The notes: generated by a model from the sequence alone, not told the origin. A stretch of DNA of 64,000 nt from an uncultured Owenweeksia sp. (GCA_937146805.1 CAKZRR010000037.1:1-64000), one strand, 5' to 3'. Numbered from the stretch's first letter, positions 33,671 to 43,268 are shown. Program-made: numbers and translations.

Positions 33671-34393
33671 TTAATTTACAATGCTTCCATAAGCTAGTTT
33701 AGAGGCCTCTTCTTCCGCTTTCTTTTTACTACTGCCACTTCCGGTGGCTACCAACTGGCCATCTACTTTTAGCGATACTTGGTATTTGCGAGAATGACTT
33801 TTGCCCCAGCAACCGGTTATTTCAAAAAGAATAGAGGTTTTTGTTTTTTGCCCCCACTCTAGCAAGGCGCCTTTATGGCTGGAAACACGCGACTCTAATC
33901 GTTGTAAATCTACATGATCTACCATTATAGCACGACTGACAAAGGTTTGGCAAGCTTGGTAACCTCTATCTAAATAAAGGGCACCAACAAGAGCCTCCAA
34001 AGCATCACCATATATTGATTTAGCTTGTACCGTTTTAGAAGTCTTTTTAACTACCAGCTTGTTTAACCCCAAATCTATCCCCAGCTGATTTAAATGTTTT
34101 CGGCTTACAATTTTACTACGCATATTGGTTAAAAAACCTTCATCGCTATCAGGATAAGCTTGATACAAGTAATCAGCAACAATGGCTCCTAAAATAGCAT
34201 CACCAAGGTACTCTAAACGCTGGTTATTATACTTGGTCCCATTACTTTCTTTACTGGCAGAGCTATGGCGAAAAGCCAATTCGTAGAAGCTAATATTTTT
34301 AGGAGGAACTTGGGTAATGCGCTGTATTTCAAAAAAAAAGTTCCCACTCTTTTTAAAAGGGGAACTTAATTTTTTAAAAAAGGTACTAAACAT
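33671..34393 (-). CDS. rnc: Ribonuclease III
   Basis: A 240-residue double-strand-specific endoribonuclease for rRNA and mRNA processing. The signature NQRLEYLGDAILGAIVADYLY carries the metal-binding acidic residues, repeated in SIYGDALEALVGALYLDRGY. The C-terminal dsRNA-binding domain ends ATGSGSSKKKAEEEASKLAYGS. It lies 6 nt after fabF on the same strand, as in many bacteria (acpP-fabF-rnc). Confidence 0.96.
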   Translation of the reverse strand: MFSTFFKKLSSPFKKSGNFFFEIQRITQVPPKNISFYELAFRHSSASKESNGTKYNNQRLEYLGDAILGAIVADYLYQAYPDSDEGFLTNMRSKIVSRKHLNQLGIDLGLNKLVVKKTSKTVQAKSIYGDALEALVGALYLDRGYQACQTFVSRAIMVDHVDLQRLESRVSSHKGALLEWGQKTKTSILFEITGCWGKSHSRKYQVSLKVDGQLVATGSGSSKKKAEEEASKLAYGSIVN

Positions 34394-34399
34394 TCAGTC

Positions 34400-35647
34400 T
34401 TATAGCTTCTTAAATACGATGGATGCATTGTGACCACCAAAACCAAAGGTGTTACTTAAAGCAACATTTACAGTTCGTTCTTGCGCCTCATGAAACGTTA
34501 AGTTCAATTTGGCGTCAATATCAGGATCGTCAGTAAAGTGGTTTATGGTTGGAGGCACTACGTTGTCTTTAATAGACATAATAGCGGCAAAACCTTCTAT
34601 GGCACCAGCTGACCCCAAAAGGTGGCCGGTCATAGATTTAGTTGAGCTGATATTAAGCCCGTAGGCATCGCTGCCAAACACATGCTTAATAGCTTTTAGT
34701 TCTGCTACATCGCCCAGGGGTGTAGAGGTGCCGTGTACATTAATGTAGTCCACCTCATTTGGGTTTAAGTGTGCGTCTCTAAGTGCATTTTCCATCACAT
34801 TTTTAGCACCTAACCCTTCAGGGTGTGGTGCCGTAATGTGGTGGGCATCAGCAGACATTCCTCCACCAATCATTTCGGCATAAATAGTGGCTCCGCGCTT
34901 TTTGGCATGCTCGTATTCTTCTAATACAATAGTAGCAGCACCTTCACCTAAAACAAATCCATCTCTATCCTTATCAAAAGGACGGCTGGCGGTTTCGGGG
35001 CTATCGTTACGCGTACTCATGGCATGCATGGCGTTAAAGCCACCTACACCAGCAACGTTTACACCGGCTTCACTACCCCCTGTTAAACAGGCGTCCATCA
35101 TTCCTAGCCTTATATAATTAAAGCCATCAATAATTGCATTGGTAGAAGAGGCACAGGCAGAAACTGTGGTGAAGTTGGGTCCACGGAAGTTAAATTTCAT
35201 AGAAATTAACCCCGGAGCGATATCGGGAATAATTTTAGGAATAAAGAAAGGATTAAAACGTGGAGTTCCATCCCCTTTAGCATAGTTTTCAGCCTCCGAA
35301 AAGAAGGTTTGAAAACCGCCCATTCCTGAGCCCAAAATTACCCCAACACGGTCACAATTAAATTGAGAATCTAATAGACCACTGTCGTTTACAGCTTCTT
35401 CAGCAGCAACAAGCGCTAAGTGCGAAAAACGATCCATCTTTCGCGCTTCCTTGCGATCTATAAATTGGGTAACATCAAAACCCTTTACCTCACAGGCAAA
35501 CTGGGTTTTAAACTTGGCTGCATCAAAAAGCGTAATAGGCGCGGCTCCGCTCTTTCCGCTTTTCAATCCCTCCCATGTGGAATTGCGGCTGTTACCTAAA
35601 GGCGATAAAGCCCCAAGTCCCGTTACTACTACTCTTTTTAATTCCAT
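34400..35647 (-). CDS. fabF: 3-oxoacyl-ACP synthase II
   Basis: A 415-residue condensing enzyme that elongates fatty acids. The nucleophile is in TTVSACASSTNAI, the two histidines in NVHGTSTPLGD and SMTGHLLGSAGA, and the C-terminus has NTFGFGGHNASIVFKK. The start MELKRVVVTGLGALSPLG is standard. It is downstream of acpP by 21 nt, consistent with one operon. Confidence 0.97.
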   Translation of the reverse strand: MELKRVVVTGLGALSPLGNSRNSTWEGLKSGKSGAAPITLFDAAKFKTQFACEVKGFDVTQFIDRKEARKMDRFSHLALVAAEEAVNDSGLLDSQFNCDRVGVILGSGMGGFQTFFSEAENYAKGDGTPRFNPFFIPKIIPDIAPGLISMKFNFRGPNFTTVSACASSTNAIIDGFNYIRLGMMDACLTGGSEAGVNVAGVGGFNAMHAMSTRNDSPETASRPFDKDRDGFVLGEGAATIVLEEYEHAKKRGATIYAEMIGGGMSADAHHITAPHPEGLGAKNVMENALRDAHLNPNEVDYINVHGTSTPLGDVAELKAIKHVFGSDAYGLNISSTKSMTGHLLGSAGAIEGFAAIMSIKDNVVPPTINHFTDDPDIDAKLNLTFHEAQERTVNVALSNTFGFGGHNASIVFKKL

Positions 35648-35668
35648 AAATAAGGCTAGCCTTAATTG

Positions 35669-35908
35669 TTATTTTGCTCCTTCGATATAAGTTACTGCTT
35701 GCCCAACGGTAGCAATGTTTTCTGCTTGGTCGTCTGGGATTTGAATATCAAATTCCTTTTCGAATTCCATAATAAGTTCTACGGTGTCTAATGAATCAGC
35801 ACCTAAATCGTTCGTAAAACTGGCTTCGTTGGTTACTTCATTTTCATCAACACCTAGTTTGTCAACAATGATTGCTTTTACTTTTGAAGCGATTTCTGAC
35901 ATGGTCAA
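35669..35908 (-). CDS. acpP: Acyl carrier protein
   Basis: A 79-residue acidic carrier of fatty acid synthesis. The 4'-phosphopantetheine attachment Ser is in [19 protein letters not shown]. First gene of acpP-fabF-rnc; it diverges from purN over a 120-nt gap. Confidence 0.97.
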   Translation of the reverse strand: MTMSEIASKVKAIIVDKLGVDENEVTNEASFTNDLGADSLDTVELIMEFEKEFDIQIPDDQAENIATVGQAVTYIEGAK

Positions 35909-36028
35909 ATTGTTTTGTAATTATTAGCTGCAAAGAAAGTAAATTTATCAAATAGCAAACAATAAGTTACTTTCGCATTTACTTGAATAGGTACTATTTT
36001 TAATTTTACATCAATCTCCTAATTTCCC

Positions 36029-36598
36029 ATGAAAAAAATAGCGGTGTTTGCCTCCGGCAATGGCTCTAATACTGAGAATATTATAAACTTTTTTGAAGAG
36101 AATGAGTTGGCGCGAGTGGCCTTGGTTATTAGTAACAAAAAAAAGGCGGGTGTTGTAGATAAATGCAAATTATTGGGGGTACGATGTCTAGTTTTTAGTC
36201 AAGCCGAGCTCGAAAATGGAGCGGTACTTGACAAACTTTTGGATTTAAAGATCGATTTTATCGCCTTGGCCGGTTTTTTAGCGCTGGTTCCAAAACCAAT
36301 TATTGATGCTTTCCCTCAAAAAATTGTAAATATTCACCCTGGCTTATTACCCGAGTATGGCGGCAAGGGGATGTACGGTATTAAAGTGCATCAAGCAGTG
36401 GTAGAAAATGAAGAGGAGGAAACCGGTATTAGCATTCATTATGTAAATGAGAATTTTGATGAAGGCGAGGTTATTTTTGAGGAGGTAATAGAAGTGGACT
36501 TTGAAGACAGCCCAGAAGACTTGGAGTATAAAGTGCAGCAGTTAGAACATCAGCATTACCCGCAGGTACTAGAGTATTTGATAAAAGATTTGGAGTGA
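36029..36598 (+). CDS. purN: Phosphoribosylglycinamide formyltransferase
   Basis: A 189-residue enzyme of purine synthesis moving a formyl group from 10-formyl-THF to GAR. The N-terminus IAVFASGNGSNTENIINFF binds the phosphate; NIHPGLLPEYGGKGMYG carries the catalytic Asn and His; ETGISIHYVNENFDEGEVIFEE carries the Asp. The GKGMYG loop is typical of the Bacteroidota version. Its stop overlaps the rnhA GTG by 4 nt. Confidence 0.95.
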   Translation: MKKIAVFASGNGSNTENIINFFEENELARVALVISNKKKAGVVDKCKLLGVRCLVFSQAELENGAVLDKLLDLKIDFIALAGFLALVPKPIIDAFPQKIVNIHPGLLPEYGGKGMYGIKVHQAVVENEEEETGISIHYVNENFDEGEVIFEEVIEVDFEDSPEDLEYKVQQLEHQHYPQVLEYLIKDLE

Positions 36599-37059
36599 GG
36601 GTAGATATTTATACCGATGGTGGTGCCAGCGGTAACCCCGGCCCTGGAGGTTATGGTGTGGTGATGGAAGCAGGGGGGAAACGCAAAGAACTGAGTGCTG
36701 GTTTTAGGCTCACCACCAATAACCGTATGGAGCTGCTTGCTACCATTATTGCCATGAAGGCTCTAAAGAGGATTAATTTGGAGGTACATATTTATTCGGA
36801 TAGCAAGTACGTTGTAGATGCTATAAATAAAGGATGGCTTTTTAATTGGGAAAAGAAAAACTTTAAGGATAAAAAGAATGTTGACCTATGGCAGTCATTC
36901 CTCCAGGTTTATAGAATCCACAAACCAAAATTACATTGGGTAAAAGGACATAATAATCATCCGCAAAATGAGCGATGTGATTTTTTGGCTGTTAACGCGT
37001 ATAAAACAGGTAAGCTAAAAATAGACAGTGCGTTTGAAACCTCTCAAAAAGAAATATAG
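36595..37059 (+). CDS. rnhA: Ribonuclease HI
   Basis: A 154-residue RNA-DNA hybrid nuclease. The catalytic acids are visible in DIYTDGGASGNPGPGGYG (Asp), NNRMELLATI (Glu), IYSDSKYVVDAI (Asp) and NERCDFLAV (Asp), plus the HWVKGHNNHP active-site His loop. The start is GTG, coupled to purN. Its end overlaps the convergent M23 peptidase gene by 16 nt. Confidence 0.96.
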   Translation: MRVDIYTDGGASGNPGPGGYGVVMEAGGKRKELSAGFRLTTNNRMELLATIIAMKALKRINLEVHIYSDSKYVVDAINKGWLFNWEKKNFKDKKNVDLWQSFLQVYRIHKPKLHWVKGHNNHPQNERCDFLAVNAYKTGKLKIDSAFETSQKEI

Positions 37060-37910
37060 TGTGCCGGGTTAACCGGATTACTGTTGTACCAAAGTTCAAA
37101 ATGAAGGTGCGGACCGGTGCTTAACTCTCCCGAATTTCCAATAATAGCAATAGGCTCTCCGGCTTTTACCATTTCTCCTTGGCGTTTTAATAAAGAAGAG
37201 TTGTGTTTATATACCGAAACAAATTCTCCATTATGCTGTACAATTAGCACATAGCCTGTTTCGGCAGTCCACTCAGCAAATAGTACCATTCCATCTTGGC
37301 AAGATTTAATAACCTCATTCTTTTTGGCTACTACATCTATACCTAAATGATTTTGTTTTGGATTAAAATCTTGAGTAACCAAGCCCTTTACAGGCGTAAA
37401 AAACGAATAGTTGATTAAATCAACACCTTTTTCATTTTCATTAATGTTAAAGCGCTCCTCTTCTTCTACCAAGGCACGCAGCACAGAGTCTTCTTTAATA
37501 ATATTTTGATCTAAAACGGTTGCTACAACGCTATCACTTAATGTGGTATCGGCAAAATTAAGAGTTGGTTTACCTTCTACAATATTTTTTAAGTTGAGTA
37601 AATACCGTTTGTTGTAACTTAATTGCTGCTCTAAAGAATCCGTTTTAAAGGTTATATCCAGTGCCTTTCTGCGCAAGGCGGTGCTGGAGTAACCAGGAAT
37701 GTATTCGCGCAAAGGCGTAAAAGAAATAAGTAAGGCGGTAGAGCTAATTAAAAAAATGATAAGAAAACCCAGCAAGAAAAAAACGTTGAGGCGACTCAGT
37801 TTTAAAGAGAGCTTCTCTTCAAAGGTGTCGTCATTCAAAATTACTAAGCGGTATTTGTTGCGTAGTTTTTGAACTATTTTTTTCTGATTTTGTGGACTTT
37901 GCTTTGCCAT
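37044..37910 (-). CDS. M23 family metallopeptidase (murein endopeptidase-like)
   Basis: A 288-residue inner-membrane-anchored protein from the ATG at 37910. A basic N-terminus leads to one transmembrane helix (LNVFFLLGFLIIFLISSTALLISF), a periplasmic helical region, and a LytM/M23 domain with the zinc ligands in NHLGIDVVAKKNEVI and TGPHLHFELWY. Both ligand motifs are intact, so it can be active or serve as an amidase activator. The upstream in-frame start at 37940 is not needed. Start codons of this gene and the long rightward frame overlap at 37909. Confidence 0.88.
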   Translation of the reverse strand: MAKQSPQNQKKIVQKLRNKYRLVILNDDTFEEKLSLKLSRLNVFFLLGFLIIFLISSTALLISFTPLREYIPGYSSTALRRKALDITFKTDSLEQQLSYNKRYLLNLKNIVEGKPTLNFADTTLSDSVVATVLDQNIIKEDSVLRALVEEEERFNINENEKGVDLINYSFFTPVKGLVTQDFNPKQNHLGIDVVAKKNEVIKSCQDGMVLFAEWTAETGYVLIVQHNGEFVSVYKHNSSLLKRQGEMVKAGEPIAIIGNSGELSTGPHLHFELWYNSNPVNPAHYISF

Positions 37911-38031
37911 GGCCGCAAATATCGCAATACTAGGCACCAATACTCAAATTTTTTTGGAGCTTTTAAAAAAACCAGGCTATTATATTTTTGTCCTTAAGCC
38001 TCAAAAACAGCGCTTCCCTCAAAAAATAAAA

Positions 38032-38039
38032 TATTTTTG
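38032..38039 (+). promoter_or_regulatory. -7 box TATTTTTG upstream of sprE
   Basis: Exact TAnnTTTG match. It places the transcription start near 38046, downstream of the ATG at 37909 but 13 nt before the TTG at 38059, favouring the latter as the sprE start. Confidence 0.5.
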
Positions 38040-38058
38040 CGCTTTTGTAGTTAGTCAA

Positions 38059-40701
38059 TTGAATCTGAAAAAGTCGCAAGCTCTGAAGTACTTTAGGTTA
38101 TTATTTATTCTGGCCATAGCCACGGCTACGCTAAATGGGTGTAAAAAAAGCAAGGACACCTTTACTAGCCGCACGTATCACGGCATGGTGTCTCGTTACA
38201 ACCCCCTTTTTAATGGGCAGCAGGCACTTAAAAGTGGAGAAAGAGCCTTGTCTAATTTGCATGTAGATAAGTATCATGAAATTTTACGTCCGTTTAAAAC
38301 GGGAGAAAAAGAGAATGTAGCCTCTATAAAACCAGATATGGATAGAGCCATTGAGAAAGGCGCCAAGGTTATTCGAGACCATTCTATGCTTATTAAGGGA
38401 AAGCAGCGTAATAAGTTTGTGCCCGAAAGTTACCTACTGATTGGCCAATCGCGCTTTTATAAGTTTGAGTATTTAGAGGCGCTCGAAACTTTTAATTATA
38501 TCATTCAGCAAAATCCAAAATCTGAAATTGGTTTGGTAGCAGAACTTTGGGCCGCGCGCACCGAAACGTCCTTAGGTAATTATATAAGTGCTAAAGAGAA
38601 GTTTGAAAATATTTATAGGAACGAACTACTTCCCAAAAAATTAAAAGGAGATGCTTTTGCGGCTTATGCCGATTTAGAGCTAGATCAAAAAAGATACACA
38701 CCTGCCTACCAATTATTATCTCAAGCCATTGAGCGCACCAAGGATAAGCAGAAAAAAATTAGATGGACTTTTATTATGGCGCAGCTTCAAGCGCAAATTG
38801 GGAATAACCACAAGGCCAGCGAACTTTTTTTAGAGGTAATAAAAAAGGGACCTCCATACGAGTTATTGTTTCAGGCGCAATTGGCTCGGGCCCGAAGTTT
38901 TGATGTAAAGGTGCAGCACCCTAGTATTGTGTTTAAAGATTTAAACAAGATGCTAGAGGATGAAAAAAATGCGGACAACTTAGATCAAGTATATTATGTA
39001 ATGGCTGAGGTGGCGGATAAGTTGGATGATGCCGAAAACGTAATTAAGTATTTGAAGAAATCCGTGCGAAGCAACGTAAATAACCAGAGACAAATAGCGT
39101 TGAGTTATTTATGGTTGGCCGAGCTCAATTTCGAAAGTAAAGTATACCCTTTGGCAGCTGCCTATTACGACAGCACCTTTAGTAACATAAAGGAGGGTAA
39201 CCCAAGATATAAGGAGATAAAAATTAAGAAGGAGAGCTTGGGTGAACTGGTAATTCATATTAATACAATTACCGAGCAGGATAGTTTATTGGCCTTGGCA
39301 GCTTTGCCAATGGGCGAGCGCGAAGAAAAAGTGGACGCCCTTATTGCTCTTAAAAAGCAGAAAGAGGAAGAAAAGAGGGAAAAGGAGGAGAATATAGAGT
39401 TTAATAATTTTAATACTGGAGGAGGAGACGGTGTAGGTAATGCCCAGGCAAGTATTGAAGGTGGTCAATGGTATTTTTACAACATCAACCTGCGATCAAG
39501 CGGTTTACGTGATTTTAATATTAAGTACGGTAACCGAAAGTTAGAGGACAACTGGAGGAGAAAAGATAAGGAGCTGGTTGCAAATTTTGATGAAGGGGAG
39601 CAAGCGGAAGATACTACCGAAGTGACAGAAGGTGGAGAAGACGCAACCGATCAACAAAATGAAGAAAGGAAGAAGTATTTATCTGCTATTCCAACAACAA
39701 AAGAGGCGAAAGAAGGAAGTCACCAAAAAATTAAAAATGCTTTATTGGAGCTTGCTAATATTTATAAAAACAGTTTTCAAGATTACGATGCCTCGGAAAC
39801 GGAATTATTGGATTTTTTAAAGCGTTACCCCGACTACCCTTTAAAGGCAAGGGTTTGGTATAGTTTATATCGCCTTAATGTGCTTGCGCAAGATGAGAAG
39901 GACGCCAACCATTATAAGAATTTGATTCTAAAAAATTATCCCGATACGGAGTACGCAGCATTGTTGTTGGGTAAGCCTTTAAAGGAGACAGATGCTAAAA
40001 TAGCGGAACGCTATTATGCCAAAACGTATGAGGCATACAGCAATAAGGAGTACAATCGAAGCATGGAAATGGCCGATTCTGCTATTGCCAATTTTGGAAG
40101 TACCAAGCAAAGTGCCCAGTTTATGTTGCTAAAAGCCTTAAGTCAAGGCAAGCTTGCTGAAAGAACCAAAATGTTAGAAACGTTAGGAATTATAGTAGGT
40201 AAGTATGGAGATACCGAGCAAGGGAAAAGAGCGCAAAGTATTATTCAAATGCTAACTGCACCTAAGCCATCTGCAAGCGATGATAGTACCAATTTGGCTG
40301 CCGATAATGGGGCAGAAGTGGCAAAAACGAAGTATAAGGACCAACCAAAACAACTTTTTAAATATATTTTAGTGGTGCCCAACACTAAGGTTTTGGTGAA
40401 TGATGTGACCATTCAAATGTCAGATTTTTGTAAGAGTTACTTCCAAAACATTGCCCTCACAACCAAGCAAGTATATATAAGCCCTGAAGAACAAATGGTA
40501 ATGGTAAATGGGTTGCCCAACCAACAAAAAGCCATGCAGTTTATGGATGTTTTAAATCAGCAAAAGCTTTTAGAACAGTTGTTTAAGGGTGAACCAATCA
40601 AACATTTTGTAATTTCGAACTCTAATTTTCAAAAGTTTTATCAAGATAAAGACTTTGAAGGTTACCTTAAATATTTCAACGAAAACTTGAAGAACAACTA
40701 A
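38059..40701 (+). CDS. sprE: Gliding motility / type IX secretion TPR lipoprotein SprE (PorW)
   Basis: An 880-residue lipoprotein if it starts at the TTG at 38059: the signal MNLKKSQALKYFRLLFILAIATATLNGC ends in a lipobox (Cys28). TPR-like helical repeats fill most of the chain, followed by the family hallmark GGQWYFYNINLRSSGLRDFN and LEDNWRRKDKEL. More helical repeats and a C-terminal FVISNSNFQKFYQDKD segment follow. SprE/PorW is an outer-membrane-associated component needed for type IX secretion and gliding. An ATG-started frame from 37909 adds 50 residues before the signal and overlaps the divergent M23 gene. Downstream is bactofilin, a usual arrangement. Confidence 0.88.
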   Translation: MNLKKSQALKYFRLLFILAIATATLNGCKKSKDTFTSRTYHGMVSRYNPLFNGQQALKSGERALSNLHVDKYHEILRPFKTGEKENVASIKPDMDRAIEKGAKVIRDHSMLIKGKQRNKFVPESYLLIGQSRFYKFEYLEALETFNYIIQQNPKSEIGLVAELWAARTETSLGNYISAKEKFENIYRNELLPKKLKGDAFAAYADLELDQKRYTPAYQLLSQAIERTKDKQKKIRWTFIMAQLQAQIGNNHKASELFLEVIKKGPPYELLFQAQLARARSFDVKVQHPSIVFKDLNKMLEDEKNADNLDQVYYVMAEVADKLDDAENVIKYLKKSVRSNVNNQRQIALSYLWLAELNFESKVYPLAAAYYDSTFSNIKEGNPRYKEIKIKKESLGELVIHINTITEQDSLLALAALPMGEREEKVDALIALKKQKEEEKREKEENIEFNNFNTGGGDGVGNAQASIEGGQWYFYNINLRSSGLRDFNIKYGNRKLEDNWRRKDKELVANFDEGEQAEDTTEVTEGGEDATDQQNEERKKYLSAIPTTKEAKEGSHQKIKNALLELANIYKNSFQDYDASETELLDFLKRYPDYPLKARVWYSLYRLNVLAQDEKDANHYKNLILKNYPDTEYAALLLGKPLKETDAKIAERYYAKTYEAYSNKEYNRSMEMADSAIANFGSTKQSAQFMLLKALSQGKLAERTKMLETLGIIVGKYGDTEQGKRAQSIIQMLTAPKPSASDDSTNLAADNGAEVAKTKYKDQPKQLFKYILVVPNTKVLVNDVTIQMSDFCKSYFQNIALTTKQVYISPEEQMVMVNGLPNQQKAMQFMDVLNQQKLLEQLFKGEPIKHFVISNSNFQKFYQDKDFEGYLKYFNENLKNN

Positions 40702-40716
40702 CGCTCTCTTACAATT

Positions 40717-41136
40717 ATGAAGAAGAATAAGGAAATCGTAGAGGCCAATCAGGCCAGCAACCGAATTTTAGCCGGAACGAAAATAGAAGGTGAAATTGTA
40801 TCCGATGGTGATATTCGTGTAGATGGAAGTTTGAAAGGAAATATCCGCATTAGCGGTAAATTGGTAATAGGCGAAAAAGGAACCGTGGATGGTGAAATAC
40901 AATGTGCCAATGCCAATGTTTCGGGCAAACTTACAGGAAAACTGGAAGTAAGCGAGTTATTAACGTTGCAAGCTACAGCCACTGTTCAAGGTGAAGTAAG
41001 CACAGGTAAATTGGCTATTGAGGCGGGAGCTGAGTTTTCAGGCTCTTGTAATATGGGTTCGGTTGTAAGAAATATGAAAAACGGAGGAAAAAATAATAAT
41101 GAAGCCGGAGAGTCAAGAGAAGAGGCCTCGGCCTAG
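40717..41136 (+). CDS. Bactofilin (polymer-forming cytoskeletal protein)
   Basis: A 139-residue protein with the bactofilin right-handed beta-helix at about 15-115: ILAGTKIEGEIVSDGDIRVDGSLKGNIRI, GEKGTVDGEIQCANANVSGKLTGKL, ATATVQGEVSTGKLAIEAGAEFSG. Bactofilins polymerise into filaments that position envelope machinery. It is 15 nt after sprE and its 3' end overlaps atpZ by 38 nt, linking cytoskeleton, secretion and ATP synthase genes on one transcript. Confidence 0.93.
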   Translation: MKKNKEIVEANQASNRILAGTKIEGEIVSDGDIRVDGSLKGNIRISGKLVIGEKGTVDGEIQCANANVSGKLTGKLEVSELLTLQATATVQGEVSTGKLAIEAGAEFSGSCNMGSVVRNMKNGGKNNNEAGESREEASA

Positions 41137-41323
41137 TCCTTTTTTGAAATACACCGGTATGGCTTTTCAAATGGGGTTGATAATTGCCGGAGGTGTAATT
41201 TTGGGCTCTTGGCTGGATGGGCAATACGTAAATGAAACACCATGGTTTACTATAAGCATTGGGCTTTTTTCAATTTTTGCAGCACTGTACCTTACCCTAC
41301 GAGATTTAATTAAAGGCAAATGA
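41099..41323 (+). CDS. atpZ: AtpZ/AtpI-family ATP synthase accessory protein
   Basis: A 74-residue membrane protein with two helices: FLKYTGMAFQMGLIIAGGVILGSWLD and FTISIGLFSIFAALYLTLRDLI. The YTGMAFQM and GSWLD pattern is that of AtpZ, which accompanies F-type ATP synthase genes and is thought to aid assembly or cation handling. The ATG lies inside bactofilin; the stop overlaps the next start by 4 nt. Confidence 0.88.
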   Translation: MKPESQEKRPRPSPFLKYTGMAFQMGLIIAGGVILGSWLDGQYVNETPWFTISIGLFSIFAALYLTLRDLIKGK

Positions 41324-41721
41324 CCGTATCGAAAGCTTTTTTCTTGTTTGCTACAAAGGCCTTATGTTTTGCTTTTTTGCTGGGGCTTATCCACTATTTT
41401 ATTGATCAAAGGTTATCTGTTACGTTACCTTTTCCAGAGATTATCAAGATGTACGGCTTTGTATTCTTTTTGACGAATGCAGCGTATCTTATTATGCTGT
41501 TAGTTGGTAGGCGAGACTTTGATAAGATTGGATTTACATTTTTAGGGTTGGTGATGATAAAAATGATGATGAGTTTTGTTTTTTTATATCCTCTTCTTAA
41601 ATCCTCTAATTATGCTGATAACGAAGTGGTTTTGAATTTTTTTGCAATTTACTTATTGTCGGTTTTCTTTGAAGCCAAAGAGGCCTACAGCCTTATCCGA
41701 AAGGCCCCTTTCTTGCAATAA
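41320..41721 (+). CDS. Four-helix membrane protein of the atp cluster (possibly DUF6168)
   Basis: The 133-residue protein has four transmembrane helices: FFLFATKALCFAFLLGLIHYF, MYGFVFFLTNAAYLIMLLVG, GFTFLGLVMIKMMMSFVFLYPLL and LNFFAIYLLSVFFEAKEAY. It sits between atpZ and atpB, a position occupied in Flavobacteriia by a conserved small membrane protein that I believe is DUF6168; the name is from memory. By position it probably aids ATP synthase assembly, an AtpI-like role. Confidence 0.65.
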   Translation: MTVSKAFFLFATKALCFAFLLGLIHYFIDQRLSVTLPFPEIIKMYGFVFFLTNAAYLIMLLVGRRDFDKIGFTFLGLVMIKMMMSFVFLYPLLKSSNYADNEVVLNFFAIYLLSVFFEAKEAYSLIRKAPFLQ

Positions 41722-41776
41722 AACAAACGGTAAAAGTTTTCCTTTTTTTTCCACTATTCTTTCAAAGATTTATCTC

Positions 41777-41784
41777 TACATTTG
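41777..41784 (+). promoter_or_regulatory. -7 box TACATTTG upstream of atpB
   Basis: Exact TAnnTTTG match; transcription expected near 41791, so atpB can be expressed apart from the sprE-bactofilin-atpZ transcript. It also argues for the ATG at 41823 over the TTG at 41808. Confidence 0.55.
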
Positions 41785-41822
41785 CCCCGATTTTTAAAAA
41801 GGCTAAGTTGATACTTAATAGA

Positions 41823-42974
41823 ATGAGTAAATATTTAAAACTCAGTTATTTAGCGGTTTTCGTGTTGTTGCTGGGATTCTCAGGTAATTTGCAAGCATCA
41901 AACGGAAATGGGCATAATCACGATGAAGAGGATGCTAGGCACTCAGTTGAAGAGCAAGATAGTCATCAGAATGGTGAGGCCTCTGTAAATACGGAGGAAG
42001 ATGTATATGACCCTACACCGGTTGTAATGCATCATATTCAAGATGGGCATGGTTTTCATGTAGCTGGCGATTTTTCTGTTGCGCTACCCGTAATCCTTTG
42101 GACTGACAATGGTTTGGTAACGTTTATGTCTTCTGAGTTTCACCATGATATAACAGGTCATCATGTTGTGGAAAAAAAAGGGATGAGATTTGTGAATTTG
42201 CATGAAGATATCTACCAATTAAATAAAGGAGCGGAGAACATAAAGATGGATGCATCTCATCACCCGGTAAATGCTTCTAAGCCTTTGGATTTCTCGATCA
42301 CCAAAAATGTATTTACACTTTTGCTTGCGGCTTTAATATTGTGCTTAATCTTTCTTACTTCTGCCAAGAAGTATAAAAAAGGAAATGGCCATAAGGTGCC
42401 AAAAGGATTGGCTAGTTTTATGGAGCCACTTGTGGTGTTTGTAAGGGATGATATTGCCAAGCCTAATATTGGAAAAAAGTATGAGCGTTACATGCCTTTA
42501 TTATTGACCATGTTTTTTCTTATCTGGACCTTAAATCTTATTGGATTGGTGCCCTTTTTTCCTGGAAGTGCAAATATGAGTGGTAACATTGCATTTACCT
42601 TTTCTTTGGCAGTGATTACACTTTTAGTAACCAACTTTAGCGGAAACAAAGGGTATTGGAAACATATATTATTACCACCCGTGCCTAAGGCATTGTGGAT
42701 TATTATGATTCCGGTGGAAATTATTGGTGTTTTAACAAAACCGTTCGCATTAATGATTCGTTTGTTTGCCAATATTACGGCAGGTCACATTATCGTATTG
42801 AGTTTAATATCTCTTATTTTTATTTTTAAAACTCCAGCAATGGGATTAGTATCAGTGCCTTTTGCATTGTTTATTTCTGTGTTGGAATTACTAGTGGCTG
42901 CTTTGCAGGCCTATATTTTTACGATGCTCACCGCCTTGTTTATCGGAACAGCCGTTGCGGAGGATCATCATTAA
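41823..42974 (+). CDS. atpB: ATP synthase F0 subunit a
   Basis: A 383-residue membrane subunit forming the ion half-channels. The N-terminus is unusually long, as in Bacteroidota: a signal-like helix, then a His/Glu-rich stretch (NGHNHDEEDARHSVEEQD), and a segment before the first channel helix. The essential Arg is in ALMIRLFANITAGHII. LLTMFFLIWTLNLIGLVPFFPG and ELLVAALQAYIFTMLTALFIG are typical. Start chosen by the promoter and by the signal-like sequence beginning MSKYLKLSYLAVFVLLLG. Confidence 0.95.
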   Translation: MSKYLKLSYLAVFVLLLGFSGNLQASNGNGHNHDEEDARHSVEEQDSHQNGEASVNTEEDVYDPTPVVMHHIQDGHGFHVAGDFSVALPVILWTDNGLVTFMSSEFHHDITGHHVVEKKGMRFVNLHEDIYQLNKGAENIKMDASHHPVNASKPLDFSITKNVFTLLLAALILCLIFLTSAKKYKKGNGHKVPKGLASFMEPLVVFVRDDIAKPNIGKKYERYMPLLLTMFFLIWTLNLIGLVPFFPGSANMSGNIAFTFSLAVITLLVTNFSGNKGYWKHILLPPVPKALWIIMIPVEIIGVLTKPFALMIRLFANITAGHIIVLSLISLIFIFKTPAMGLVSVPFALFISVLELLVAALQAYIFTMLTALFIGTAVAEDHH

Positions 42975-43010
42975 TAACTTGAGTATATATTGTTTAATTA
43001 TAAATCCTGA

Positions 43011-43214
<204 letters not shown>

Positions 43215-43230
43215 TCATTTGGAAAAGAAA

Positions 43231-43268
43231 AAACTGAACCTGCCAACGGTTGGTTGGCAGGTCAGTTT
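43231..43268 (+). promoter_or_regulatory. Strong hairpin between atpE and atpF
   Basis: ACCTGCCAAC (43238-43247) pairs with GTTGGCAGGT (43253-43262), extended by AAACTG/CAGTTT (43231-43236 with 43263-43268) around one bulged A; the loop is 5 nt. No T run follows, so it is more likely a 3' mRNA-protecting or partial attenuation element than a full terminator. Confidence 0.75.
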
